5,855 nucleotides of DNA from Bryobacterales bacterium (GCA_003142355.1 PLMF01000377.1:8296-14150), one strand, 5' to 3'; positions 1 through 5,793 are shown, counted from the stretch's first letter. Numbers and translations are program-made. The notes: a model not told the origin generated them from the sequence alone.

Positions 1-594
1 CTGCACCAGTACATGAACACGCTCAATGGGCCGCCGGATTTCCTGGAGCCGCCGGTTTCGCCGGTCACGGGAACGGTGTTCGCCAATGCGAGCTCCGCTT
101 GCGCGGTACACATCTGCGAATTCACGGCCGACCTGGTGGCGCACGGCAAGCTGCGGCTCGACCCTGCCCGCAACGACCGCTGGACGGTGACCTTCCACGA
201 TTCCTGCAACACGGCGCGCGGCATGGGGCTGCTGGAGGAACCGCGCCTGCTGCTGCGCGCCGCGTGCAACCGCTTCTTCGAGATGCCCGAGGACACCATC
301 CGCGAGCGCACGCTGTGCTGCGGCAGCGGCGCGGGGCTGGGCGGCGACGACAACTTCGAAGCCCGCATGCGCGGCGGTATGCCGCGCGCCGCCGCGGTGC
401 GCCAGGTGAAGGAGGCGCACGGCGTCAACCTACTGGCCTGCATCTGCGCCATCGACAAGGCGTCGCTGCCCAAGCTGCTGGACTACTGGGTGGGCGGCGT
501 GGAGGTGGCGGGGGTCCACGAACTGGTGGGCAACGCGCTGGTGATGGAAGGCGAGAAACCGCGCGCTACCGACCTGCGCGGGGAGGCCGGATAA
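1..594 (+). CDS. dsrK: DsrK/HmeD-like heterodisulfide-reductase-type Fe-S subunit, C-terminal part (5' truncated)
   Basis: The reading frame is open from base 1 and ends at TAA 592-594, so only the last 197 codons are present; whole DsrK proteins are usually over 500 residues. The visible part is a cysteine-rich CCG domain (HdrB/DsrK type). Counting from the Met at base 13, it has HDSCN (Cys65), CCGSGAGL (Cys102, Cys103) and ACICAIDK (Cys143, Cys145), the ligand pattern of the non-cubane [4Fe-4S] centre. The segments HICEFTADL, RMRGGMPRAAAV and GVHELVGNAL match the C-terminal region I know from DsrK. In that family the protein is the catalytic-type cytoplasmic subunit of a membrane menaquinol-linked complex (DsrMKJOP). 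The ferredoxin-like N-terminal half lies outside the window. No dsrJ, dsrO or dsrP follows; a separate sugar operon starts 36 bases later, so this seems to be the last gene of its unit. It could also be annotated as a general (Fe-S)-binding protein or GlpC-like subunit. Family assignment is firm; the dsrK symbol is less so. Confidence 0.8.
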   Translation: MHQYMNTLNGPPDFLEPPVSPVTGTVFANASSACAVHICEFTADLVAHGKLRLDPARNDRWTVTFHDSCNTARGMGLLEEPRLLLRAACNRFFEMPEDTIRERTLCCGSGAGLGGDDNFEARMRGGMPRAAAVRQVKEAHGVNLLACICAIDKASLPKLLDYWVGGVEVAGVHELVGNALVMEGEKPRATDLRGEAG

Positions 595-616
595 GGCCGG
601 CGGCCGCGCGGAAAGC

Positions 617-622
617 TATAAT
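617..622 (+). promoter_or_regulatory. -10 box (TATAAT) for a probably leaderless sugar operon
   Basis: A perfect TATAAT lies in the 36-base gap after the DsrK-like gene, and its last base is 8 bases before the ATG at 631. Normal spacing puts the transcription start at about 629-631, at or within two bases of the start codon. No TTGACA-like -35 is visible at a 16-18 base spacing (around 593-600), so this is a -10-only call. The same GCTATAAT octamer recurs at 5784-5791 ahead of the ffh-like gene, which supports it as a local promoter style. Confidence 0.6.
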
Positions 623-630
623 CGACAATC

Positions 631-1698
631 ATGCACAGCCCATCCGTCCTGGTTTCGGGATCTTGCGGCTTGATCGGATCGGAGGTCTCGCTCTACTTCG
701 CCCGTCAAGGCTTTCGCGTGACCGGCATCGACAGCAATCATCGCGCGGTCTTCTTCGGTCCGGAGGGCGATACCAGTTGGGTCCTGGAACGCCTGCGGCG
801 CGAGATGCCGGACTACCGGCATGCCGCGCTCGATATCCGGGATAGAGAGGGAGTGCTGGCCCTGGTGGAGGAGCTTCGGCCGAACCTGATCATTCACGCC
901 GCCTCCCAGCCGTCGCACGATCGCGCCGCCGCCATTCCGTTCCTCGACTTCGAGGTCAATGCGTTGGGGACTCTGCACCTGCTGGAGGCCGCCCGGCGTT
1001 TCTGCCCCGAAGCGCCGTTCGTTTTCATGTCCACCAACAAGGTGTACGGCGACCGGCCCAACACCATCGCGATGAAGGAACTGGAAACGCGCTGGGATTA
1101 TGCCGACCCGGCCTACGAGAACGGAATAGCGGAGGATTTTCCGATCGATCAATCCAAGCACTCTCTCTTCGGCGCGTCCAAGCTGGCGGCGGACGTGATG
1201 GTGCAGGAATACGGGCGGTACTTCAATATGCCCACCTGCTGTCTACGCGGCGGCTGCCTCACGGGACCCAATCACTCGGGCGTCGAGCTGCACGGATTCC
1301 TGAGCTACCTGATCAAGTGCAACGTAGAGGGCAGGGAATACAAAGTGTTCGGATATAAGGGCAAGCAGGTGCGCGACAATCTGCACTCCGAGGACGTGGC
1401 GCATTTCATGTTCGAGTTCTGGAAAGCGCCGCGCGTGGGGGAAGTCTACAACCTGGGCGGCGGCAAAGGGAACTCGTGCTCGATCCTGGAGGCGTTCCGC
1501 ATGGCCGGGGAAGTCACCGGCCGTCCCATGAACTGGCGCTACGTGGATGAGAACCGCATTGGCGACCACGTCTGCTACTACAGCGATCTTCGTAAAATGA
1601 AGGCGCACTACCCGGCCTGGGACATCACCAAGCCGCTGCCGGCGATCTTCCAGGAAATCGCCGGGAGTTGGATGCGGCGGCTCACCGAGGCGGTATGA
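631..1698 (+). CDS. NAD-dependent sugar epimerase/dehydratase, CDP-paratose (tyvelose) 2-epimerase-like
   Basis: This is a 355-residue extended SDR protein that binds NAD through GSCGLIGS (residues 10-17, GxxGxxG). STNKVYGD (134-141) and GKQVRDNLH (244-252) are hallmarks of the TyvE/RfbE group, which inverts C2 of CDP-sugars through a keto intermediate; the real substrate cannot be read from sequence. The catalytic YxxxK motif appears as FGASK (180-184): Lys184 is kept but Tyr is replaced by Phe (codon TTC at 1168-1170). The start at 631 is forced: an in-frame stop lies at 619-621, the Rossmann motif begins at residue 10, and no other start fits. No Shine-Dalgarno sits at a proper distance, which agrees with a leaderless mRNA. 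The stop overlaps the next gene's start (ATGA, 1695-1698). With the next two genes it probably makes and attaches a modified sugar. Family confident, substrate unknown. Confidence 0.88.
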   Translation: MHSPSVLVSGSCGLIGSEVSLYFARQGFRVTGIDSNHRAVFFGPEGDTSWVLERLRREMPDYRHAALDIRDREGVLALVEELRPNLIIHAASQPSHDRAAAIPFLDFEVNALGTLHLLEAARRFCPEAPFVFMSTNKVYGDRPNTIAMKELETRWDYADPAYENGIAEDFPIDQSKHSLFGASKLAADVMVQEYGRYFNMPTCCLRGGCLTGPNHSGVELHGFLSYLIKCNVEGREYKVFGYKGKQVRDNLHSEDVAHFMFEFWKAPRVGEVYNLGGGKGNSCSILEAFRMAGEVTGRPMNWRYVDENRIGDHVCYYSDLRKMKAHYPAWDITKPLPAIFQEIAGSWMRRLTEAV

Positions 1699-2765
1699 TG
1701 CGGATCCTGATTACAGGCATCTGTGGATTCGCCGGCAGCGCCGTAGCGGAGACGCTTCTGGAGCGGCGGCCGGGGCTTGCGATCGCGGGCATCGATAATC
1801 TGATGCGCCCGGGGTCGGAGGGCAACCGGCTGCGGCTGCGGCGAATGGGCGTCGAGGTTTTCCATGGCGACCTGCGGATGGCCAGCGACCTGGAACCGCT
1901 GCCGGCCGCCGACTGGGTGATCGAAGCCGCCGCTCAACCGAGCGTGCTGGCGGGCGTCCAGGGCGGATGCAGCAGCCGCCGGCTGTTCGAGCACAACCTG
2001 GTCGGTCTGGGGAATGTGCTGGAACTCTGCAAGGAAACGCGGGCGGGCCTGGTGCTGCTGAGCAGCAGCCGGGTCTACTCCATCCCGGGCCTGCAGTCGC
2101 TTCCGCTGCGGGATGTTGGCAACGCGCTCCAGTTGGACGTCTCGCAGCCGCTTCCGCGCGGGGTCTCAGACAAGGGCATCGGCTGCGCCTTCTCGACCAG
2201 CCCGCCGCTGTCGCTCTATGGCAGCACCAAGCTGGCCGCCGAGGCGCTGGCGCTGGAGTGGGGCGCCGCCTTCGGGTTCCCGGTTTGGATCGACCGCTGC
2301 GGAGTGCTGGCCGGCCCGGGGCAGTTCGGCACGCCCGACCAGGGGATTTTCTCTTACTGGATCAACGCCCATTTGCGGAGGCGGCCGTTGCGCTACATCG
2401 GTTTCGGAGGGGAGGGCAAACAGGTTCGGGATGCGCTGCACCCGCGCGACCTGGCCGCGCTGCTCGATTCGCAGATGACCGCCGCACGGGCGGACGGGCA
2501 GCGGCTCTACACCGCCGGCGGGGGGATCGCGAATTCCCTTTCGCTGGCGCAGCTCACGGCCTGGTGCGACGGCATCTTCGGTCCGCACCGTCCCGAACCC
2601 GACGCTCGAGAACGGCCCTACGACGTACCCTGGGTGGCGATGGACAACGAGGAGGCGGGGCGGGACTTCGGCTGGACGGTGGAAACGCCCATTACCGGCA
2701 TCTTAGAAGAAATTGCGGCTCACGCGATTGCGAACCCGGACTGGCTCGAGCGGAGCGGTCTATGA
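1695..2765 (+). CDS. Second NAD-dependent epimerase/dehydratase, CDP-paratose 2-epimerase-like
   Basis: This 356-residue extended SDR protein is related to but well diverged from the upstream one. The dinucleotide-binding motif is GICGFAGS (8-15). SSSRVY (123-128) stands where the neighbour has STNKVY. The catalytic motif is intact as YGSTK (Tyr175, Lys179; codon TAT at 2217-2219), and GKQVRDALH (241-249) and ANSLSL (279-284) match the paratose-epimerase group. I chose ATG 1695 because it forms an ATGA overlap with the upstream stop; ATG 1698 directly after is nearly as good. An in-frame start at 1668 would only add residues inside the upstream gene and before the Rossmann strand. The 3' end overlaps the glycosyltransferase by ATGA (2762-2765), indicating translational coupling. 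It may act in sequence with its neighbour on one nucleotide sugar, or form a heteromer with it. Substrate unknown. Confidence 0.87.
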   Translation: MMRILITGICGFAGSAVAETLLERRPGLAIAGIDNLMRPGSEGNRLRLRRMGVEVFHGDLRMASDLEPLPAADWVIEAAAQPSVLAGVQGGCSSRRLFEHNLVGLGNVLELCKETRAGLVLLSSSRVYSIPGLQSLPLRDVGNALQLDVSQPLPRGVSDKGIGCAFSTSPPLSLYGSTKLAAEALALEWGAAFGFPVWIDRCGVLAGPGQFGTPDQGIFSYWINAHLRRRPLRYIGFGGEGKQVRDALHPRDLAALLDSQMTAARADGQRLYTAGGGIANSLSLAQLTAWCDGIFGPHRPEPDARERPYDVPWVAMDNEEAGRDFGWTVETPITGILEEIAAHAIANPDWLERSGL

Positions 2766-3577
2766 GGAGCCGGCCGGAGCCGACATCCCACCAGCCGCTC
2801 GAGTTGCTTTCCGTGGTGATCCCCTGCCGCAACGAAGAGGGCGCCATCCGATCCGCCGTCGAGCATCTGTATGTGGAGTTGCGCCTGCACGAGGTGCCGC
2901 ACGAAATCGTAACGGTGGATGACGGCAGCACCGACTCCACCTGGCAGACGCTCGAAGCCCTCTGCCAGCGCGTGCCCACACTGCGCCCGGTGCGGAATAC
3001 GGGGGAGAACGGTTTCGGGAGAGCCATCGCTTTGGGCATCGACCACAGCCGGGGCGATGCCATCGTGATCATGATGGCCGACGAGTCGGACGACTGCCGC
3101 GACGTGGTCCGCTATTGGAAACTGCTGGGCGAAGGCTGGGATGCGGTTTTTGGCTCGCGCTTCATCCGCGGCGGCGGGGTCATCGACTACCCGCTGCACA
3201 AGCTGCTGATCAACCGCCTGGCGAACCTGTTTTTGCGGTCGCTGTTCCGCATTCCGCTGAACGATTTCACCAACGCCTTCAAGGCCTACCGCCGCGCAGC
3301 GCTGGATGGCTGCCGGCCATTTCTTTCGCCGCACTTCAACCTGACGGTGGAGCTGCCCCTGAAGACCATCGTGCGCGGCTACTCCTGGACGACTATGCCG
3401 ATCACCTGGCGGAACCGGCGCACGGGGATATCGAAGCTCAAGATCGGGGAGATGGGCAGCCGGTACCTGTTCATCGCCCTCTACTGCTGGCTGGAAAAAT
3501 ACTTCAGCCGCGGCGACTACCGCAAGAAGCAGACGCCGGCGGAAGGTTACAGTGGTTCCGACGATCACAGCAACTGA
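2762..3577 (+). CDS. Family 2 glycosyltransferase (dolichol/polyprenyl-phosphate sugar synthase-like)
   Basis: This 271-residue GT-A fold transferase starts at the ATG that overlaps the preceding stop. LLSVVIPCRNEEG (15-27) opens the nucleotide-sugar binding domain, VDDGSTDST (52-60) is the typical nucleotide-binding segment, MADESDD (105-111) sits where the metal-binding DxD-type motif is expected, and GSRF (131-134) follows. NDFTNAFKAYR (167-177) and HFNLTVELPLK (191-201) resemble the acceptor and catalytic region of DPM1-like enzymes. There is no clear transmembrane pair at the C-terminus, only a weak hydrophobic stretch at 235-248, so it is probably cytosolic or membrane-peripheral. By family it would move a sugar from a nucleotide donor to a polyprenyl phosphate or glycan. 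The two epimerase genes before it suggest they prepare its donor. Its 3' end overlaps the sigma factor gene by 26 bases. Family clear, donor and acceptor unknown. Confidence 0.9.
   Translation: MRSRPEPTSHQPLELLSVVIPCRNEEGAIRSAVEHLYVELRLHEVPHEIVTVDDGSTDSTWQTLEALCQRVPTLRPVRNTGENGFGRAIALGIDHSRGDAIVIMMADESDDCRDVVRYWKLLGEGWDAVFGSRFIRGGGVIDYPLHKLLINRLANLFLRSLFRIPLNDFTNAFKAYRRAALDGCRPFLSPHFNLTVELPLKTIVRGYSWTTMPITWRNRRTGISKLKIGEMGSRYLFIALYCWLEKYFSRGDYRKKQTPAEGYSGSDDHSN
3541..3546 (+). promoter_or_regulatory. Ribosome binding site deciding the GTG start of the sigma factor
   Basis: GGAAGG lies 5 bases before GTG 3552, inside the end of the glycosyltransferase gene. It fixes the start of the sigma factor gene, which has no in-frame ATG close by, and shows that this gene is initiated within the upstream coding sequence. 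Confidence 0.7.
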
Positions 3578-4412
3578 AACTCCCGATGAGGAATTGGTCC
3601 GCGGCGCGCAGTCGGGGAACCGCGAGGCCACGGAACTTCTCCTGATCCGCCATCAGCCCTGGGTCTTCAACCTCGCGGTTCGTATGCTGCTCCGCCGCAC
3701 CGACGCGGAGGATGTCACACAGGAAGTGCTGATCAAAGCCTTCAAAGCCCTGCCCACATTCCGCGGCGACTCCAAATTTCGCACGTGGCTGTATCGCATC
3801 GCGGTCAACCACATTCTGAATTTCAAGAAGGCAGCGGTGGCGGTTTGCTCGTTCGAGGATGCCGCACGCGGCCTGGAGCGGGTACCCGACCTGGACCTGC
3901 CGGACCCGCGGACGGTTCCGGTTCCGGTGGAGATTCTGGTCGAAGAGGCCAAGATCGGATGCACCATGGGAACCCTGCTGTGCCTGGACGGGCGGCAGCG
4001 GCTGGTGTTCATCCTGGGAGAGATTTTCGGTGTCAGCGACGAGGTCGGCGCGGAGATTGTGGAGGTTACGCCCGTGAACTTCCGACAGATCCTATCGCGC
4101 GCGCGGCGCGATCTGTACGAGTATCTGCGCGGCAACTGCAGCCTGGTGACCCCCGACGCCCGCTGCAAGTGCGTGAAGAAGACCCGGGCCTATATCCAGG
4201 GCGGCTTCGTGGATCCGCAGAAGCTGGTGTTCACGTCGGATTACCAGCGCAAGGTGCGGGAGGTGGCCGAGGACAGGGCCGGCGAGCTGACAGATGCGTA
4301 CATGAAAGTGGCCGCGCAGGTCTATCGGGACCACCCGTTCTACGAGCCGGCCGAGCAGGTGGCGACACTGCGCGAGGCTCTGAAGGCGGTCTCGCTGGGA
4401 TCGCCGGCGTAG
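3552..4412 (+). CDS. ECF-type sigma-70 family RNA polymerase sigma factor with cysteine-containing C-terminal extension
   Basis: This 286-residue protein has a sigma region 2 at about residues 24-95, with DAEDVTQEVLIKAFK (51-65), the core-binding segment, followed by FRTWLYRIAVNHILN (76-90). Region 4 spans about 130-192 (LLCLDGRQRLVFILGEIFG, then NFRQILSRARRDLYEYL, the DNA-binding helix-turn-helix). Ordinary ECF factors end near residue 180-200; this one continues for about 90 residues with Cys196, Cys205 and Cys207 (C-x8-C-x-C), then KKTRAYIQGGFVDP and an alpha-helical tail. Cys137 and Cys144 flank the start of region 4. This cysteine layout recurs in a known branch of ECF-like factors; metal binding or redox sensing is my inference. 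No anti-sigma gene is adjacent, so the extension may replace one. The start is GTG 3552 with GGAAGG 5 bases upstream, overlapping the glycosyltransferase by 26 bases. Target promoters cannot be determined here. Confidence 0.9.
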   Translation: MVPTITATETPDEELVRGAQSGNREATELLLIRHQPWVFNLAVRMLLRRTDAEDVTQEVLIKAFKALPTFRGDSKFRTWLYRIAVNHILNFKKAAVAVCSFEDAARGLERVPDLDLPDPRTVPVPVEILVEEAKIGCTMGTLLCLDGRQRLVFILGEIFGVSDEVGAEIVEVTPVNFRQILSRARRDLYEYLRGNCSLVTPDARCKCVKKTRAYIQGGFVDPQKLVFTSDYQRKVREVAEDRAGELTDAYMKVAAQVYRDHPFYEPAEQVATLREALKAVSLGSPA

Positions 4413-4462
4413 TTTTTCGGCGCCAACTGTCACAGGGTGGGTGGCGGGTTGTCCTATTTAGT

Positions 4463-4467
4463 GGAGG
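4463..4467 (+). promoter_or_regulatory. Strong Shine-Dalgarno (GGAGG) of the SnoaL-like gene
   Basis: GGAGG sits 7 bases before ATG 4475 and selects this start over in-frame codons further upstream that lie inside the sigma factor gene. The 62-base gap before the gene shows no convincing promoter (only a weak TATTTA at 4455-4460 without a -35) and no clear terminator, so co-transcription with the sigma factor gene is possible. Confidence 0.7.
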
Positions 4468-4474
4468 CAATCGA

Positions 4475-4924
4475 ATGAAGAGTTCAGTTCTGGCTTGCGC
4501 GGTGGCGGCCGCGCTCGGCGGCGTGTTGGCGGCGGCCGATGGGAGCGAGGCCACTGCGCGCGAGGTGATCGCGCTGGAGCGCACGACGTTGGACGGCTGG
4601 CAGGTGGGGAATCCCGACCCGCTGCTGGCGATCTCAGATCCCGAGATCACCTACTTCCATGTGGTGACGGACAAGAGGCTGGAGGGCCTGCCGGCGGTGA
4701 AAGCGCTCTTTGAAGGCTACCGGGGCAGGCCATTGTTCGACAGCTACGAGATGGCCGATGCAAAGGTGCAAGCGAGCGGCGACACGGCGGTGCTGACGTA
4801 TACCCTGGTGAGGCACGTGGGGACGGCGACCACGCGCTGGAACGCCACCCAGGTGTACCAGCGAAAGAAAGAGGGCTGGCGCATCATTCATTCGCACTGG
4901 TCCGCGACCAGGGCGGAACCGTAG
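4475..4924 (+). CDS. Exported SnoaL/DUF4440-like (NTF2-fold) protein
   Basis: This 149-residue protein begins with a Sec-type signal peptide: Lys2, a hydrophobic stretch at 5-20 (LACAVAAALGGVLAA) and a likely cleavage after Ala21 (AAA before Asp22). Cys8 lies too near the N-terminus to be a lipobox. The mature part is one compact alpha+beta domain: an N-terminal helix (about 27-45), PEITYFHVV (56-64), a helix with GLPAVKALFEGY (71-82), then long strands ending in GWRIIHSHWSA (134-144). This is the usual DUF4440/SnoaL pattern, a cone-shaped fold found in enzymes, toxin immunity factors and small-molecule binders. The domain alone does not tell the activity; it would act in the periplasm or outside. 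It lies 62 bases after the sigma factor gene on the same strand and may share its transcript. Fold confident, function unknown. Confidence 0.8.
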   Translation: MKSSVLACAVAAALGGVLAAADGSEATAREVIALERTTLDGWQVGNPDPLLAISDPEITYFHVVTDKRLEGLPAVKALFEGYRGRPLFDSYEMADAKVQASGDTAVLTYTLVRHVGTATTRWNATQVYQRKKEGWRIIHSHWSATRAEP

Positions 4925-4950
4925 AGCGGGGCGGGGCAAAAAGGTCAGTT

Positions 4951-4970
4951 GGCAGGCGAAAGCGTCTGCC
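4951..4970 (+). repeat. Intergenic hairpin (8-bp stem, 4-base loop)
   Basis: The segment GGCAGGCG-AAAG-CGTCTGCC forms an 8-bp stem with one G-T pair and a four-base loop, 26 bases after the SnoaL-like stop. The + strand after it has no T run (CCACAAAAGCC), so it is not a classic intrinsic terminator in that direction. Five A's before it (4938-4942) would give a T run on the minus strand, where no gene ends. It may be an mRNA 3'-end stabiliser, a weak terminator, or one copy of a dispersed palindromic repeat; only one copy is in this window. Confidence 0.4.
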
Positions 4971-4994
4971 CCACAAAAGCCTGGCGCCACAGTG

Positions 4995-5008
4995 TGCTAG
5001 GATAGAAT
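4995..5008 (+). promoter_or_regulatory. Extended -10 promoter candidate for the Tudor-like/cold-shock operon
   Basis: TGCTAGGAT (4995-5003) fits an extended -10 (TGn followed by TAGGAT), and an overlapping TAGAAT lies at 5003-5008. No good -35 hexamer is found at normal spacing, which is tolerable for an extended -10. Transcription would start near 5010-5015, giving a leader of about 100 bases before ATG 5112. That leader is rich in C and T and noticeably poorer in GC than the genes around it, with no obvious long stem. Confidence 0.45.
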
Positions 5009-5111
5009 CTACATTCATTGTGGGATTTCTGTCCGATACTCTTGTCTCCAATTCATCATCGCCACCTCACATCCGCCGCAGTCCATTCGAGGAATAACGC
5101 GCAGGAAATCT

Positions 5112-5339
5112 ATGGCTTCCAACACTTTTTCTCAGGGCGCCCAAGTCGAGCATCAGAAGTTCGGCCTGGGAACGGTCCTCGCCAGCAGTGAAGAAAGAAT
5201 CGTGATCAAGTTCGACGATCACGGGGAGAAGAAGTTCGTCACCACGATGGTGATGGGCAGTTTGAAGAAGAGCGACCGGCAGCCCCCCGCCGAAAAGAAG
5301 GGCTCGCGCAGGAAGAAGGCCGCGCCGGTACCGGCGTAG
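5112..5339 (+). CDS. Small stand-alone protein resembling the UvrD/PcrA C-terminal Tudor-like domain
   Basis: This 75-residue protein is a single beta-rich domain, residues 8-50, followed by a Lys/Arg-rich tail (52-70, with KKGSRRKK). QGAQVEHQKFGLGTVL (8-23) and IVIKFDDHGEKKFV (30-43) match the pattern G-x-V-x-H-x-(K)-(F/W)-G-x-G-x-V followed by a 'V-x-F-D-x-x-G-x-K' strand. That pattern is seen in the Tudor-like domain at the C-terminus of PcrA/UvrD helicases, which contacts RNA polymerase. No helicase motifs are present, and the frame contains no longer upstream coding. AGGA at 5103-5106 is 5 bases before the ATG. The basic tail suggests nucleic-acid binding. It lies 27 bases before the cold-shock-domain gene, probably in one operon. 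The resemblance rests on my reading of motifs only; the role is inferred and remains unknown. Confidence 0.65.
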   Translation: MASNTFSQGAQVEHQKFGLGTVLASSEERIVIKFDDHGEKKFVTTMVMGSLKKSDRQPPAEKKGSRRKKAAPVPA

Positions 5340-5354
5340 AGCCGCCGTGACTAA

Positions 5355-5358
5355 AGGA
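5355..5358 (+). promoter_or_regulatory. Ribosome binding site supporting a TTG start
   Basis: AAAGGAAA carries AGGA at 5355-5358, 8 bases before TTG 5367. An in-frame stop (TAA 5352-5354) lies just upstream and the next in-frame ATG is 20 codons in with no Shine-Dalgarno, so the TTG is the most likely start. Confidence 0.6.
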
Positions 5359-5366
5359 AACTTTCG

Positions 5367-5780
5367 TTGAACGCAAGCCAAAAGAGGTTATTTGAAGAGG
5401 CCCGCAAGCGCAATCCGGACCTCAAGATGCCGGCCAATACGCAGCCCGCGAATTGGACCGAGGACGACCTGGCACTGATCAAGCAGGGGGTAGGAGACAA
5501 GAGCAGCCGGCCCGGGCAGTCTGCCGCGGAGGCCGGCGACGCCAGCGGGGAAGCGCCCACGGGTGAGCAGGCTGGCGCCGTGGTCACATACTTTGAAGCC
5601 AAAGGCTTCGGATTTCTGCGGCCGGACGATGGTGGAAGAGACATCTTCTTCCACGTGTCGCGGCTGGCGGAGGGTCTGGCGACGGATTTGCGGCCGGGCA
5701 CGCGGGTGGTCTACGAACTGGGGATGGACCGCACCGGGAAAATGGCGGCGAGCAGCGTCCGCATCGTACCCGCCGCATAA
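5367..5780 (+). CDS. Cold-shock-domain protein with N-terminal extension
   Basis: This is a 137-residue protein whose second half (about 69-135) is a canonical cold-shock (OB-fold) domain. GAVVTYFEAKGFGFL (70-84) contains the RNP1-type KGFGFL, and DIFFHVS (92-98) is RNP2; together they bind single-stranded RNA or DNA by aromatic stacking. RPGTRVVYEL (109-118) closes the barrel. Simple Csp proteins are about 70 residues; here there is an extra N-terminal segment (1-41, charged, helical, ending WTEDDLALIKQG) and a low-complexity linker rich in Gly, Ala, Ser and Glu (42-68). I do not recognise the N-terminal segment. The start is TTG, supported by AGGA 8 bases before it. It follows the Tudor-like gene by 27 bases and both likely share a transcript. 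The expected role is RNA chaperone or regulator; cold induction cannot be judged from the sequence. Confidence 0.88.
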   Translation: MNASQKRLFEEARKRNPDLKMPANTQPANWTEDDLALIKQGVGDKSSRPGQSAAEAGDASGEAPTGEQAGAVVTYFEAKGFGFLRPDDGGRDIFFHVSRLAEGLATDLRPGTRVVYELGMDRTGKMAASSVRIVPAA

Positions 5781-5785
5781 CCGGC

Positions 5786-5791
5786 TATAAT
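5786..5791 (+). promoter_or_regulatory. -10 box (TATAAT) ahead of the ffh-like gene
   Basis: A perfect TATAAT lies 6 bases after the cold-shock gene's stop, in the same GCTATAAT context as at 615-622. No strong -35 is visible. Transcription would begin near 5798, giving a leader of about 40 bases. Confidence 0.55.
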
Positions 5792-5793
5792 AA

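Noticed and set aside
99..845. Plus-strand open frame spanning the DsrK-like end and the first epimerase
   Set aside because: Its product is a low-complexity Arg/Gly/Ala-rich sequence, it crosses a gene boundary and promoter, and two well-conserved proteins are encoded in another frame.
1967..2761. N-terminal extension of the glycosyltransferase frame into the second epimerase gene
   Set aside because: The frame is open but this part translates to Arg/Ala-rich sequence out of frame with a conserved epimerase; the real start is the ATG at 2762, directly before the conserved LLSVVIPCRNEEG segment.
2720..3631. Long minus-strand open frame (303 codons) opposite the glycosyltransferase
   Set aside because: It is antisense to a clear family 2 glycosyltransferase, its translation shows no recognisable domain, and it has the skewed composition expected from the reverse strand of high-GC coding DNA.
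4402..4422. Possible terminator after the sigma factor (CGCCG and CGGCG around a T run)
   Set aside because: The stem is only 5 bp with an 11-base loop, and the T run lies in the loop instead of after the stem.
3785..4474. Upstream extension of the SnoaL-like frame inside the sigma factor gene
   Set aside because: The added sequence is Gly/Arg-rich shadow of the sigma factor; a GGAGG site and a clean signal peptide mark ATG 4475 as the start.
4949..4954. TTGGCA as a -35 element for the promoter near 5000
   Set aside because: It lies more than 40 bases before the -10 candidate, far outside the working spacing, and overlaps the intergenic hairpin.
5347..5370. Seven-codon GTG mini-frame ending in TGA over the TTG start (TTGA)
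   Set aside because: It could suggest a coupling peptide, but it is short, has no ribosome binding site of its own, and such overlaps arise easily by chance.
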